Of a stretch of 64,000 nucleotides of DNA, positions 41,195-52,281 are shown piece after piece. The position numbers were made by a program, and so were the translations under genes. The notes beneath the pieces are model-generated. The model was not told the DNA's origin. It did not search any database and saw only the letters and a list, made by a program, of their open reading frames with translations. Each line of letters starts with the position of its first letter. The first letter of the stretch is position 1. Source of the stretch: Arthrobacter sp. ov118 (lineage in GTDB: Bacteria; Actinomycetota; Actinomycetes; Actinomycetales; Micrococcaceae); contig NZ_FPAY01000001.1 in the NCBI RefSeq assembly GCF_900116495.1, positions 248,001-312,000 on the forward strand. Direction: 5' to 3'.

Positions 41195-41815
41195 ATGGGC
41201 ATGCGGTGGATCTTCGACGGCCACATCGCCGGCATCGGCACGGCGTCGGGCCTGCGTGCCGTGGTGGGGCTGTGGCAGGAGTCCCCGTTCGGGCCATTCG
41301 CCGATGTCATGGTGGAACTGCCCTCGGGGCGGCGCATCCTGCTGGCTCCGACGGCCGAGGTGGAGGGCTTCATTGCCGCGGTCTACAACTTTGATGAGAC
41401 GCACGTCGTGGCCGTTGCCGCCCGCGACGCCGGCGGAGCGCTGACGGTGGAGGCCGGGAACCTGCGGCTCCGGGCTGCCCTCGGTGCCCGGACGGCACTC
41501 GGCGCGGCAGCGCGCCTCATCCCCCGGCCCCTGGCGGTGCACCCGACGTGGCTCCGCGCCGTGAGCCCGGTCGCGGGCCTCCTCAGCCCGGGGATCCGCA
41601 CCGCCGGCACCGCCGGGGGCGGACGGCGGGAATACTACGGCGTCACTGATCTCCACCGCATCGATGCCGCCACGGTCAGCTGGGACGGGGTCGACGCCGG
41701 TCCGCTGGCAGCGGTCCGGCCCGCCGTCGGGTTCGGCTTCAGCAGCGTCCCGCCACAACCCGGAATCGTTCGCGTTCGCACCACCGTGGAAGGCGATCCC
41801 GTCACTCCCCGCTGA
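41195..41815 (+). CDS. Conserved-looking hypothetical protein
   Basis: 206 residues, no membrane helix or signal. It opens MGMRWIFDGHIAGIGTASGLR and has a Leu/Ala/Arg-rich middle (about 90-130). AAGGTGG lies just upstream of the first ATG. Its last 14 nt overlap the convergently transcribed ABC exporter gene. No domain recognised; codon use is like the neighbours, so it is a genuine gene. Confidence 0.7.
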   Translation: MGMRWIFDGHIAGIGTASGLRAVVGLWQESPFGPFADVMVELPSGRRILLAPTAEVEGFIAAVYNFDETHVVAVAARDAGGALTVEAGNLRLRAALGARTALGAAARLIPRPLAVHPTWLRAVSPVAGLLSPGIRTAGTAGGGRREYYGVTDLHRIDAATVSWDGVDAGPLAAVRPAVGFGFSSVPPQPGIVRVRTTVEGDPVTPR

Positions 41816-43652
41816 TCTCCTCCGCCTCCGGAACGCTCAGCTGGGATTCGAACATCCGGAAATAGCGGCCCCGCAGCGCCACCAGTTCCCGGTGGGTGCC
41901 TTGTTCCACGATCCGGCCGTCCTCCAGCATGTAGACGACGTCGGCCTTTTCGATCGTGGCAAGGCGGTGGCTGATGGCGATGATGGTGCTGCTGCGGTCG
42001 GCGAAAAGCCGCGTGAAGATCCGGTGCTCGGCCAGCGCGTCGATGGCCGACGTCGGCTCGTCCATCACCATGAACGACGCGCTGCGGTAGAAGTTCCGTG
42101 CCATCGCCAGCCGCTGCCACTGCCCGCCGGAGAGGCCCGATCCCTTCCGGCCCCGTGGGTCTTCCATCCAGTTGCTGACGTGGTTGTCCAGGCCGTTGGG
42201 CAGTTTGTTGATGAATTCGAGGGCCTCGGCGTCCGCCGCGGCCCGCCGGATCCGCCCGTCGTCGCGGGCTGAGTCGACGTCGCCGAAAAAGATGTTCTCC
42301 GCCGCCGTGGCGAACTCATATTTGAGGAATTCCTGGCTGAGGACGGCCAGGTGCCGGTGCCAGCTGGTCACGTCGACGGCGGCGAGGTCGACGCCGTCGA
42401 GCATCACCTGCCCCGAGTCGGGCCGGTAAAGGCCGGCCAGGATGCGGATGAGGGTGGACTTTCCGGCGCCGTTCTCCCCCACGATCGCGATGTGCTGGCC
42501 CTGCCGGATGGTCAGGGAGATGCCGCGAATGACCTCCAGGTCGCTGCCGGTGTAGGTAAAGCGGATGTCCCGCAGTTCCACGGTCTTCGGCGCCTGCAAT
42601 AGGGGCGGGGCGTGGCCGGCGTTCACGGGCAGTGCCATGAACAGCTCGTAGTCCTTGAGGTTGGCCAGGTCCTCGTCGATCGAGCTGAGCGAGGACACGA
42701 GGCTGTTGGCCGTGGACAGCGCCCGGCTGACGATCTGCTGGACGTAGAGGAACTGCCCCACCGGCTGCGCCCTGGCGATGATCTGGCCGACAACCCAGAT
42801 CAGGGACACTACTTCGGCGCCGTACTGCAAGGCATCGGCCGCGAGTTGTTTGGGGATGTAGCGTTTCTGGAAGTCCAGCCGGCGCTTTTCGTCGGCGTCC
42901 CGGAGCCGGGAGCGCAGCCCCATCAGGTACCCGACGATCCCGTAGAGCCGCATCTCGGCAATATGCTGCGGGCGCAGGAGGTTGGTTTCGATCATCCTCC
43001 GCTGCCGCCGCGAATCGACCTGCGTATTCCAGTGCGCGATTTGTTCGCGCGAGAGCTTGAACTGCAGGTAGACGCTGGGGACGATCGCGACCAGGACGAT
43101 CGCGGCGATCCACCAGCTGACCAGCAGCAGCGCGCCGATGGCCAGGATCACGGACACGAGCTGGGTGAAGATCGCCGCGATCCGGTCCAGGACCCGGGAG
43201 TAGGAATCGGAGAAGCGCTTGGCGCGGTCGTAGAGGTCAACCGTCTCCTTGTCGTCGTAGCGCCAGAAGTCCAGGCTCAGGAAGCGCTCGTACATCAGAT
43301 CGCCGACGATCGCGCCGACCCGGAAGCTCATGAGCTGCTGGATGTAGCGGTCCACGCTGCTGAACGATCCCCAAAAGAGCCCGAGCACCGCGGTGATGAT
43401 GACGTAGACGATGGCCTGTCTGCCCGCCTCGGCGTTGCCGGCGTAGGCGGCGGCAAGCGCCGTGGTGGTCAGGGCGGCAAAGTAGGTGGTGACGAGCGGC
43501 AGCAGTGCCGAGATCAGCGAGCCAAGGACCTTCATGATGACGGCCGCGGGTGAGGCCCGGAAGCTTACGCGCAGCACCTGCGCCACGGCGCGGGCGTAGG
43601 GCTTCAGCGCGAGCTTGCGTTTCGGCTCGCGCGCGGGCACAAGTTCAGACAT
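41802..43652 (-). CDS. ABC exporter half-transporter (fused permease/ATPase)
   Basis: 616 residues. The N-terminal ~340 hold about six transmembrane helices (first at about 28-50). Then comes a full nucleotide-binding domain: Walker A G-E-N-G-A-G-K-S-T (about 392-400), signature L-S-G-G-Q-W-Q-R, Walker B F-M-V-M-D-E-P and H-loop A-I-S-H-R-L. Such half-transporters dimerise and export lipids, peptides or drugs; the substrate is unknown. The basic start (R-E-P-K-R-K-L-A-L-K-P-Y-A-R) is an N-terminal lasso-like stretch. It follows the guaB transcription unit, separated by a terminator. Confidence 0.92.
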   Translation of the reverse strand: MSELVPAREPKRKLALKPYARAVAQVLRVSFRASPAAVIMKVLGSLISALLPLVTTYFAALTTTALAAAYAGNAEAGRQAIVYVIITAVLGLFWGSFSSVDRYIQQLMSFRVGAIVGDLMYERFLSLDFWRYDDKETVDLYDRAKRFSDSYSRVLDRIAAIFTQLVSVILAIGALLLVSWWIAAIVLVAIVPSVYLQFKLSREQIAHWNTQVDSRRQRRMIETNLLRPQHIAEMRLYGIVGYLMGLRSRLRDADEKRRLDFQKRYIPKQLAADALQYGAEVVSLIWVVGQIIARAQPVGQFLYVQQIVSRALSTANSLVSSLSSIDEDLANLKDYELFMALPVNAGHAPPLLQAPKTVELRDIRFTYTGSDLEVIRGISLTIRQGQHIAIVGENGAGKSTLIRILAGLYRPDSGQVMLDGVDLAAVDVTSWHRHLAVLSQEFLKYEFATAAENIFFGDVDSARDDGRIRRAAADAEALEFINKLPNGLDNHVSNWMEDPRGRKGSGLSGGQWQRLAMARNFYRSASFMVMDEPTSAIDALAEHRIFTRLFADRSSTIIAISHRLATIEKADVVYMLEDGRIVEQGTHRELVALRGRYFRMFESQLSVPEAEEISGE

Positions 43653-43741
43653 GACTCCAGCCTAGTTGCGGGGCCCGGAACCGGTGTGAGGGGGCGCCGC
43701 GAACCGTGGGGCGCCCTGTTGGGGAGAAAACGGTGAGGCAG

Positions 43742-43787
43742 AAACGCATGAGCCCGCCGAACTGGCGTTCGGCGGGCTCATGCGTTT
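43742..43787 (-). terminator. Very strong hairpin terminator between guaB and the ABC exporter
   Basis: Perfect 21-bp stem (43742-43762 with 43767-43787) and a 4-nt loop, 14 nt beyond the guaB stop codon. Confidence 0.9.
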
Positions 43788-43800
43788 TGGCGGAAGAATG

Positions 43801-45333
<1,533 letters not shown>

Positions 45334-45515
45334 TTACGGGGTTCACGGGTAGGGGTTGCAGCTGATGACCAGCCCGTCATTACGGGTCTGGCCTGTGCAG
45401 AAGGTGGTGCAGACGTGTTGAATAAATAGTAGAACCTCGGCGGCGATAGCCATATTCCGGGGAGGCAACCTGCGCGCGAATGTGAGCCATCCCATGCGCG
45501 CGACGGGACCCCGGC

Positions 45516-47600
45516 CTATCTCCAGCCGGTGGTGGCGAGCAGCCGCTTTTCGAACATGGGGACCATCGTCTGCACGTACGTCTTGGTCAGGTGGTTGTCG
45601 TCCTTGTAGACGTACACGTTGCCGACCACGGCCGGGCAGGTTCCGCCGGCGCAGATGAAATCGCTCATGTCCATGAGGTGGAGCCCGGGCACCTTGCCGC
45701 GGTAGGCGTCCAGCGGAGAGGATCCCGCGAGCGACTCCTGTTTCGGCACGTTGCACTCGGCTGCGCCGGCCCCGTTCTTCTGGACGCACTCCGGCATGTT
45801 GATGTTGAAGCGCGGGTTGTCCCGGATGCCCACCACGTCCATGCCGGCGTCGGTGAAGGGTCTAATGCCCTCCAGGTACTGCGGCACCTCGGTCTCATAC
45901 GGGGCATCCTTGTGGGTCAGGGACGCGACCGTGAAGACGGCGTCGGGCCGGTGGTCCAGGACGTACCGGGAGCTGGCCGCGTTGAACGCGTTGCAGTCCG
46001 CGTCCCGCTCCGGGGACTGCCCGCCGAAGCGGCAGTTGCCCTTCAGGAGCGTGACAACTTCCCAGCCATGGCTCTTCGCGATGGGGCCGAGCGCCGCCAT
46101 GTACTGCTGGGCGTGCGAGTCGCCGAGCACCACGATCCGCTTGGTGACTTTCTCCGGCTTGTTGTTCTGCAGGCAGCCCTGCAGCAGCGGGTCGGCGGGG
46201 ACATTCTCGTCCGTGCACAGCCCGTCAATATCGGCCCACTCGTTCTTCATCGCCGCCGGCGCGGGGATGATTTTGGCCTCAGGGGTGGGTTTTCCCGCGT
46301 TTTCCGGCGCCAGGGCGGCCGCACCGGGGGTCAGTTCCTTCGGCTGGGACGCAGCCGCCGCCTCCTCGGCGGTGAGCTGGCCCTGCCAGAGGGTGACGGG
46401 ACCGGCTAGCACGGCACCGCAGGTGGCAATCACGACGGCGGTGCGCCAGGCGCGGCGTTTGGGCCAGTGCCACCCGCGCAACGGCATCTCCACGTAGCGT
46501 GTGGTGAGCACCGCCAAAGCGACGGACGCGGCGACGATGCACAGGCCCTGGACAAGGTTCGGCGCCGTGATGCCCGCCCCGGCGAGGGCCAGGACCAGCA
46601 GGGGCCAGTGCCAGAGGTAGAGCGCATACGAGTTGTCCCCCAGCGCCACCAGGGGTTTCCAGGTCAGGAGGCGGTCGACGCCGAACCGGCTGCCGCTTTG
46701 CCCGGCGCTGATGATAGCGGCGGCGGCCAGCGTGGGCCACAGCGCAATGAAGCCGGGGAATGACCGGTCCACGGTCAGCAGGAGCCCGCAGGAGAGCATG
46801 GCCGCCAGCCCGGCCCAGCCCAGCACGACCCGCGCCAACTTGCCGGGCTTCACGTAGGGCAGGGCGAGGGCCAGGAGCGAGCCGAGGGCGAATTCCCAGA
46901 GCCGGGCCCCGGTATCGAAGTAGGCGTGGGCCTGGTTGGTGGCGGTCTGCCCGATCGAGTAGGTGAGCGACACGGCGAAGATGGCGCCGAAGGCCACGGT
47001 CAGCAGCGGCCGGCAGCGGAACAGCGCGCGGTCCTCGCCGGTCCAGCGGCGGAGCAGCCGGGAAAGAAGCGCGGTGCCGGCAAAGACAAGCGGCCAGAGC
47101 ACGAACACCTGGCCCTGGATCGACAGCGACCAGAAGTGCTGCAGCGGGCTCGCGCCGGCATGATCCTGGGCGTAGTAGTCCACTGCGTTGTCCGCCAGGA
47201 GCCAGTTCTGCCGGTACAGCAGCGACGCCCAGGCCTGGTCGAGGATGTCCGGCCACCGGCTTTGCGGCAGGATCGCCCAGGTGCCGGCGAGGACGCCGAG
47301 TACCACCACGACGACGGCGGGCAGCAGGCGCTTGAGCAGGTGCAGCCAGTGGCTCAGCAACCGCAGCGGCGTGCCGCTTTCGATCTTCCGCGTGAAGCTG
47401 AGCGTCATCAGGAAAGCCGAAATGAGAAGGAAGACGTCCACGCCGCCGGAGACCCGCCCCAGCCACACATGGTAGGTGACCACCATCAGCACGGCGAAGG
47501 CCCGCAGGCCTTGAACTTCGGGGCGGTAGTTGGCCTTTCGGTTCGCCGGTGAACCTGCGTCCGCACTAGGCAAAGTGGCTGCGGTTCGCTCGTTCGACAC
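45516..47600 (-). CDS. Membrane acyltransferase with C-terminal SGNH domain (OafA type)
   Basis: 694 residues. The N-terminal acyltransferase-3 domain begins Y-R-P-E-V-Q-G-L-R-A-F-A-V-L with the catalytic His in V-T-Y-H-V-W and has about ten or eleven helices, the last at about 380. The C-terminal ~270 residues are outside the membrane and form an SGNH hydrolase-like domain: V-L-G-D-S-H-A-Q-Q-Y carries the Ser, and D-D-N-H-L-T the Asp-His pair. Such proteins O-acetylate wall polymers or exopolysaccharide. The start is GTG with AAGGG 6 nt upstream. Confidence 0.92.
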   Translation of the reverse strand: MSNERTAATLPSADAGSPANRKANYRPEVQGLRAFAVLMVVTYHVWLGRVSGGVDVFLLISAFLMTLSFTRKIESGTPLRLLSHWLHLLKRLLPAVVVVVLGVLAGTWAILPQSRWPDILDQAWASLLYRQNWLLADNAVDYYAQDHAGASPLQHFWSLSIQGQVFVLWPLVFAGTALLSRLLRRWTGEDRALFRCRPLLTVAFGAIFAVSLTYSIGQTATNQAHAYFDTGARLWEFALGSLLALALPYVKPGKLARVVLGWAGLAAMLSCGLLLTVDRSFPGFIALWPTLAAAAIISAGQSGSRFGVDRLLTWKPLVALGDNSYALYLWHWPLLVLALAGAGITAPNLVQGLCIVAASVALAVLTTRYVEMPLRGWHWPKRRAWRTAVVIATCGAVLAGPVTLWQGQLTAEEAAAASQPKELTPGAAALAPENAGKPTPEAKIIPAPAAMKNEWADIDGLCTDENVPADPLLQGCLQNNKPEKVTKRIVVLGDSHAQQYMAALGPIAKSHGWEVVTLLKGNCRFGGQSPERDADCNAFNAASSRYVLDHRPDAVFTVASLTHKDAPYETEVPQYLEGIRPFTDAGMDVVGIRDNPRFNINMPECVQKNGAGAAECNVPKQESLAGSSPLDAYRGKVPGLHLMDMSDFICAGGTCPAVVGNVYVYKDDNHLTKTYVQTMVPMFEKRLLATTGWR

Positions 47601-47772
47601 AAAAACCCTTCCGGACAGCTTGCAAAAACATCAATGTTATCGAAACGTAATTTCCTTGACCAATCGACGCTACCCCGGGCCGGGCAGCCGCGCGCGTCGC
47701 CCACGGCGCCGCCTCGGGCCACCGGCCGGCGGCTCGGAGGCTAGGCTGATAGGAGTCTGAGGAGGCCGCGAA

Positions 47773-48741
47773 GTGATCGTTCAGCTGCGCATTTGTATCC
47801 CGGGTGATTTGTCCGGTGTTGTGGTCGAAAACTGTGCCGGCCAGGTCGGCGTCGCGGAAGTGACCCTGGACAAGGGCGCATCCGTCATGCCGCCCGGGGA
47901 CGTTGTTCAGGTCCTGCTCGCCCGCGAATCCGTGGAAGGACTCGTGGAGAAGCTCCACGCCCTCGATGTCCAGAAGCGCGGATCAATAGCAGTCATCACG
48001 CCGGACCTGGTGCTCTCGGACCGGGCCGACCGGGCAGAGGCCGAGGCCCCCGGGGAGGGCGCGGACGCCGTGATCTGGGACGAGGTGTTACGGCAGAGCG
48101 GCGAAGATTCCCGCCTGACCTGGAGCTACCTGACGTTCCTGGTCCTGGCCACCCAGTTGGCGGCCATCGGTATTGTCACGGACTCCACGATCGCCATCGT
48201 CGGCGCCATGGCCGTCGGCCCCGAGTTCGGGCCGCTGGCCGCACTGGCCGTGGCCCTCGTCCAGCGCCAGCGTCGGCTCGGACGCGACGCAGCGCTGGCC
48301 CTCGGCGTCGGCTTTCCCGTCGCGATGCTGGCAGCTGCCCTTGGCGCCTGGCTGTCCGTACCCCTCGGGCTGTTTCCCCCGGACGTGCTGGACCGCGGTT
48401 CGGCGGTCGAGTTCATCTACCATCCGGGCCCCTACTCGCTGATCGTCGCCGTTCTGGCCGGAACGGCCGGGATGTTGTCGGTCATCAGCCGGCGCTCGGC
48501 CGCACTGATCGGCGTGTTCATCTCCGTCACCACGGTGCCGGCAGCGGGGTTTGTGGCCGTGGCGCTGGTCCTGGGCGAATATCAAAAAGCCGCAGGCTCG
48601 GCCCTGCAGCTGTTCCTGAACCTGGTGGGAATCGTCGTGGCCGCCGTCGGGGTGCTGTTGTTCTACCGGCTGGTGACCAAGCGGCTGCCGTCGGATGCCG
48701 CGCGTCGGCTGCGGCGCAAAGCAGCTCGCATCCAGGGCTGA
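47773..48741 (+). CDS. DUF389-family membrane protein
   Basis: 322 residues. The N-terminal ~85 form a small alpha/beta domain, followed by about six hydrophobic helices, with the family motif D-S-T-I-A-I-V-G-A-M-A-V-G-P-E-F-G-P-L in the second helix pair. A basic tail ends the protein (R-R-L-R-R-K-A-A-R). The function is unknown; the family is occasionally called TIGR00341. GTG start with GAGGAGG 7 nt upstream. It is convergent with groEL. Confidence 0.88.
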   Translation: MIVQLRICIPGDLSGVVVENCAGQVGVAEVTLDKGASVMPPGDVVQVLLARESVEGLVEKLHALDVQKRGSIAVITPDLVLSDRADRAEAEAPGEGADAVIWDEVLRQSGEDSRLTWSYLTFLVLATQLAAIGIVTDSTIAIVGAMAVGPEFGPLAALAVALVQRQRRLGRDAALALGVGFPVAMLAAALGAWLSVPLGLFPPDVLDRGSAVEFIYHPGPYSLIVAVLAGTAGMLSVISRRSAALIGVFISVTTVPAAGFVAVALVLGEYQKAAGSALQLFLNLVGIVVAAVGVLLFYRLVTKRLPSDAARRLRRKAARIQG

Positions 48742-48836
48742 CGGGTGCCGCCGGGGTTCCTCGCCCGGGCCGTCCGGCGTCGGCCGGGAGAGCCGGGCCG
48801 TCCGGCGGCTTGCCGGGAGAATCTGGGCAGAAATAA

Positions 48837-48865
48837 GGGCGGCCCGGCAAGTTGCCGGGCCGCCC
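48837..48865 (-). terminator. Hairpin terminator after groEL
   Basis: Arms GGGCGGCCCGGC / GCCGGGCCGCCC (12 bp, extendable) with a 5-nt loop, 14 nt beyond the groEL stop on the minus strand. Confidence 0.85.
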
Positions 48866-48878
48866 ACACGGGCCGACC

Positions 48879-50501
<1,623 letters not shown>

Positions 50502-50511
50502 TCAAGACAGA

Positions 50512-50559
50512 ACCCCGCGCAACTGATCCGTTCATGGCGAAGGATCGGCTGCGCGGGGT
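50512..50559 (-). other. Hairpin between groES and groEL
   Basis: Arms ACCCCGCGCA (50512-50521) and TGCGCGGGGT (50550-50559) perfectly paired, with a second shorter pairing (TGATCC with GGATC) inside. It occupies the intergenic region, about 10 nt after the groES stop on the minus strand. It may partly terminate transcription or be an RNase/processing stabiliser; both are inferences. Confidence 0.6.
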
Positions 50560-50568
50560 CCAAGAGAG

Positions 50569-50865
50569 TTACTTTACGACGATCGCCAGAACGTCGCGGG
50601 CGGAGAGCACCAGGTACTCGGCGCCGCCGGTCTTGACTTCGGTTCCACCGTACTTGGAGTAGATAACGACGTCGCCAACGGCAACGTCAACGGGAACGCG
50701 GTTGCCGTTGTCATCGAAGCGGCCGGGGCCGATTGCAACAACTTCGCCTTCCTGCGGCTTCTCCTGCGCGGAGTCCGGGATAACCAGGCCGGAAGCCGTG
50801 GTCTGCTCGGCTTCGAGCGGGCGGACAACAATACGATCCTCAAGAGGCTTAATAGAGACCGACAC
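50569..50865 (-). CDS. groES: Co-chaperonin GroES
   Basis: 98 residues, beginning [16 protein letters not shown] and containing the mobile loop ([12 protein letters not shown], about 19-30) and the roof loop G-P-G-R-F-D-D-N-G. It caps GroEL in the folding cycle. The GTG start has AAGGAGAGG upstream. Promoter with two CIRCE operators lies 110-190 nt upstream. Confidence 0.97.
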   Translation of the reverse strand: MSVSIKPLEDRIVVRPLEAEQTTASGLVIPDSAQEKPQEGEVVAIGPGRFDDNGNRVPVDVAVGDVVIYSKYGGTEVKTGGAEYLVLSARDVLAIVVK

Positions 50866-50977
50866 TCGGACCTCTCCTTTTCGTCAGCAAATTCGTGGAC
50901 TATGAAGCGGTGATGCCATGGCGTACAGACCGTCGTCGCGGTGCCGGCAGCATGCCTGGCGGAAGGTGCTTCATGTG

Positions 50978-51004
50978 TTAGCACCCTCCTAGGGAGAGTG
51001 CTAA
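50978..51004. promoter_or_regulatory. CIRCE operator 1 (HrcA site), groES promoter
   Basis: TTAGCACCC-N9-GAGTGCTAA: CIRCE with a single mismatch. It lies just downstream of the -10 hexamer of the groES promoter (minus strand). Confidence 0.93.
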
Positions 51005-51009
51005 CGATG

Positions 51010-51051
51010 ACTCTATGTAACCGGTTAGCACTCGGTCAAGGCGAGTGCCAG
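51010..51051 (-). promoter_or_regulatory. groES promoter with overlapping CIRCE operator 2
   Basis: On the minus strand, TTGACC (-35, 51034-51039) and TAGAGT (-10, 51010-51015) are 18 nt apart. A second CIRCE, TTAGCACTC-N9-GAGTGCCAG (51025-51051, two mismatches in one arm), overlaps the -35 element. Confidence 0.85.
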
Positions 51052-51092
51052 AAATTCATTCCAGGTGAACAGGCCCGGGCCCAAAACCGGGG

Positions 51093-51766
51093 GGACATGT
51101 CCAGTCCTGACAGCGGGCATCGGACATATGAGTGCCATGCCCTTTCCTGACCGCGACCGCTGGACATGTCCCGTGGAGCGAGCGCACATGTCCAGGCTTG
51201 GCGGGAACCGCTGGACATGTTCCGTGGAGCGGGAGCACATGTCCAGGCCCGGCGCGCAGCACGGGACATGTTCCGACTTCACCGCGGGAATTCGACATAC
51301 CCAACCCGTCTGCAGGCTTCGCACGGACGCAAAGGGACATGTCCGGGATTGGCTTGGAAGACTTGACATGTTCCGTCTTCACCCTGGGCGTCCGACATAT
51401 CCGAACCGGTTCCAGGCGTGGCACGGACCCGAAGGGACATGTCCAGTCCTGACCGCGGGCATTGGACAAATCCGAATCGGCTCCAGGCTTGGCACGGACA
51501 CAAAGGGACATGTCCAGTCCTGACCGCGGGCGATGGACATATGAGTGTTATGTCCAGGCGTGGCGCTGTGCCCCGGACATGCCCCGTGGAGCGCGCGCAC
51601 ATGTCCGGTCTTGACGCTCACCTCTGGACACGCCCACGGTTGGCGCGGACCACTGGACATGTCCCGTGGTGCGTGGGCACATGTCCACTCTTGACGCGCA
51701 TCTCGGGACATGTCCGGTGGGGCATGATGGCACGCCCAGGCTTGGCGCGGACCAGTGGACATGTCC
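51093..51766. repeat. Array of GGACATGTCC palindromes with 22/29/42-bp spacing
   Basis: The interval 51052-51785 has no gene. It holds GGACATGTCC at 51093, 51162, 51335, 51435, 51506, 51655, 51706 and 51757. Close variants: GCACATGTCC at 51184, 51235, 51597 and 51677; GGACATGTTC at 51213 and 51264; and GGACATATGA, CGACATATCC, GGACAAATCC, GGACATGCCC or similar at 51122, 51293, 51364, 51393, 51464, 51535, 51575 and 51626. Start-to-start distances are almost always 22, 29 or 42 bp, giving 51-bp (22+29) and 71-bp (29+42) composite units. The spacers share pieces such as CCAGGCTTGGC. Several reading frames stay open across it only because the unit lacks stop codons. Confidence 0.93.
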
Positions 51767-51785
51767 GGTGGGGCGGAGCGTGCGG

Positions 51786-52217
51786 CTACTCGCCGGTGAG
51801 GTCTTCGAAGTCCACGTCCTCGCCGCCCTCGTCCCGGCGCCCGTCCTCGTCGTTCCGGTGCCGGTACAGCAGCCATCCGCCGGCGGCGGCCAGCAGGACG
51901 CCAAGGATCAGGAAGATGAGCCCGCCGAGCCGGGCGGTGGTGTAGGTCTCGCGGATGGACCGCGCCTCGTCGGTGGCGTCCTGGACGCTCTTGCCGCCGA
52001 CGGAATACACGGTGGCATTGAACGAGTCCAGGAAGAAAATGATAACCAGCAGCGCGATGCTCACAACGGCGATCACGGCCCCTGCGATCAGCGCCGGCCG
52101 GGCGTAGCGGGCCAACCCCTGCGGGCTGCGGCGCTCCTGCCCGGCGTCCTCCCGGCCGGAGTCCTCTCGCCCGGCGTCGTTCTCTGACGTGCTGTCGCCT
52201 GTACCGCTGTCATCCAT
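51786..52217 (-). CDS. Two-helix membrane protein, function unknown
   Basis: 143 residues: an acidic, Ser/Asp/Glu-rich N-terminus of ~40 residues, helices at about 43-64 and 97-116, and a charged acidic C-terminus (D-E-G-G-E-D-V-D-F-E-D-L). Between the helices lies a ~30-residue soluble loop (S-V-G-G-K-S-V-Q-D-A-T-D-E). The frame is open further upstream, but the ATG at 52217 avoids overlap with the divergent methyltransferase gene. No family recognised. Its stop codon is 20 nt from the repeat array. Confidence 0.65.
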   Translation of the reverse strand: MDDSGTGDSTSENDAGREDSGREDAGQERRSPQGLARYARPALIAGAVIAVVSIALLVIIFFLDSFNATVYSVGGKSVQDATDEARSIRETYTTARLGGLIFLILGVLLAAAGGWLLYRHRNDEDGRRDEGGEDVDFEDLTGE

Positions 52218-52281
52218 GCCGTCAAGCCTAGCCTCCGTGCACCGGTCAGCCCGCCCCCGGCCCTGAACTACGCTGGATGGC

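Noticed and set aside
51065..51523. Open frames of about 100-150 codons on both strands through the palindrome array, giving repetitive peptides
   Set aside because: They are open because the repeat unit lacks stop codons, they overlap in several frames at once, and none has a ribosome site. The DNA-level palindrome spacing explains the pattern better.
51093..51766. CRISPR array
   Set aside because: Units are short palindromes with related, not unique, spacers; repeat-to-repeat distances vary between 22, 29 and 42 bp; no cas genes are present.
51093..51766. Resemblance of GGACATGTCC to the p53 half-site pattern
   Set aside because: Coincidence; no such transcription factor exists in bacteria.
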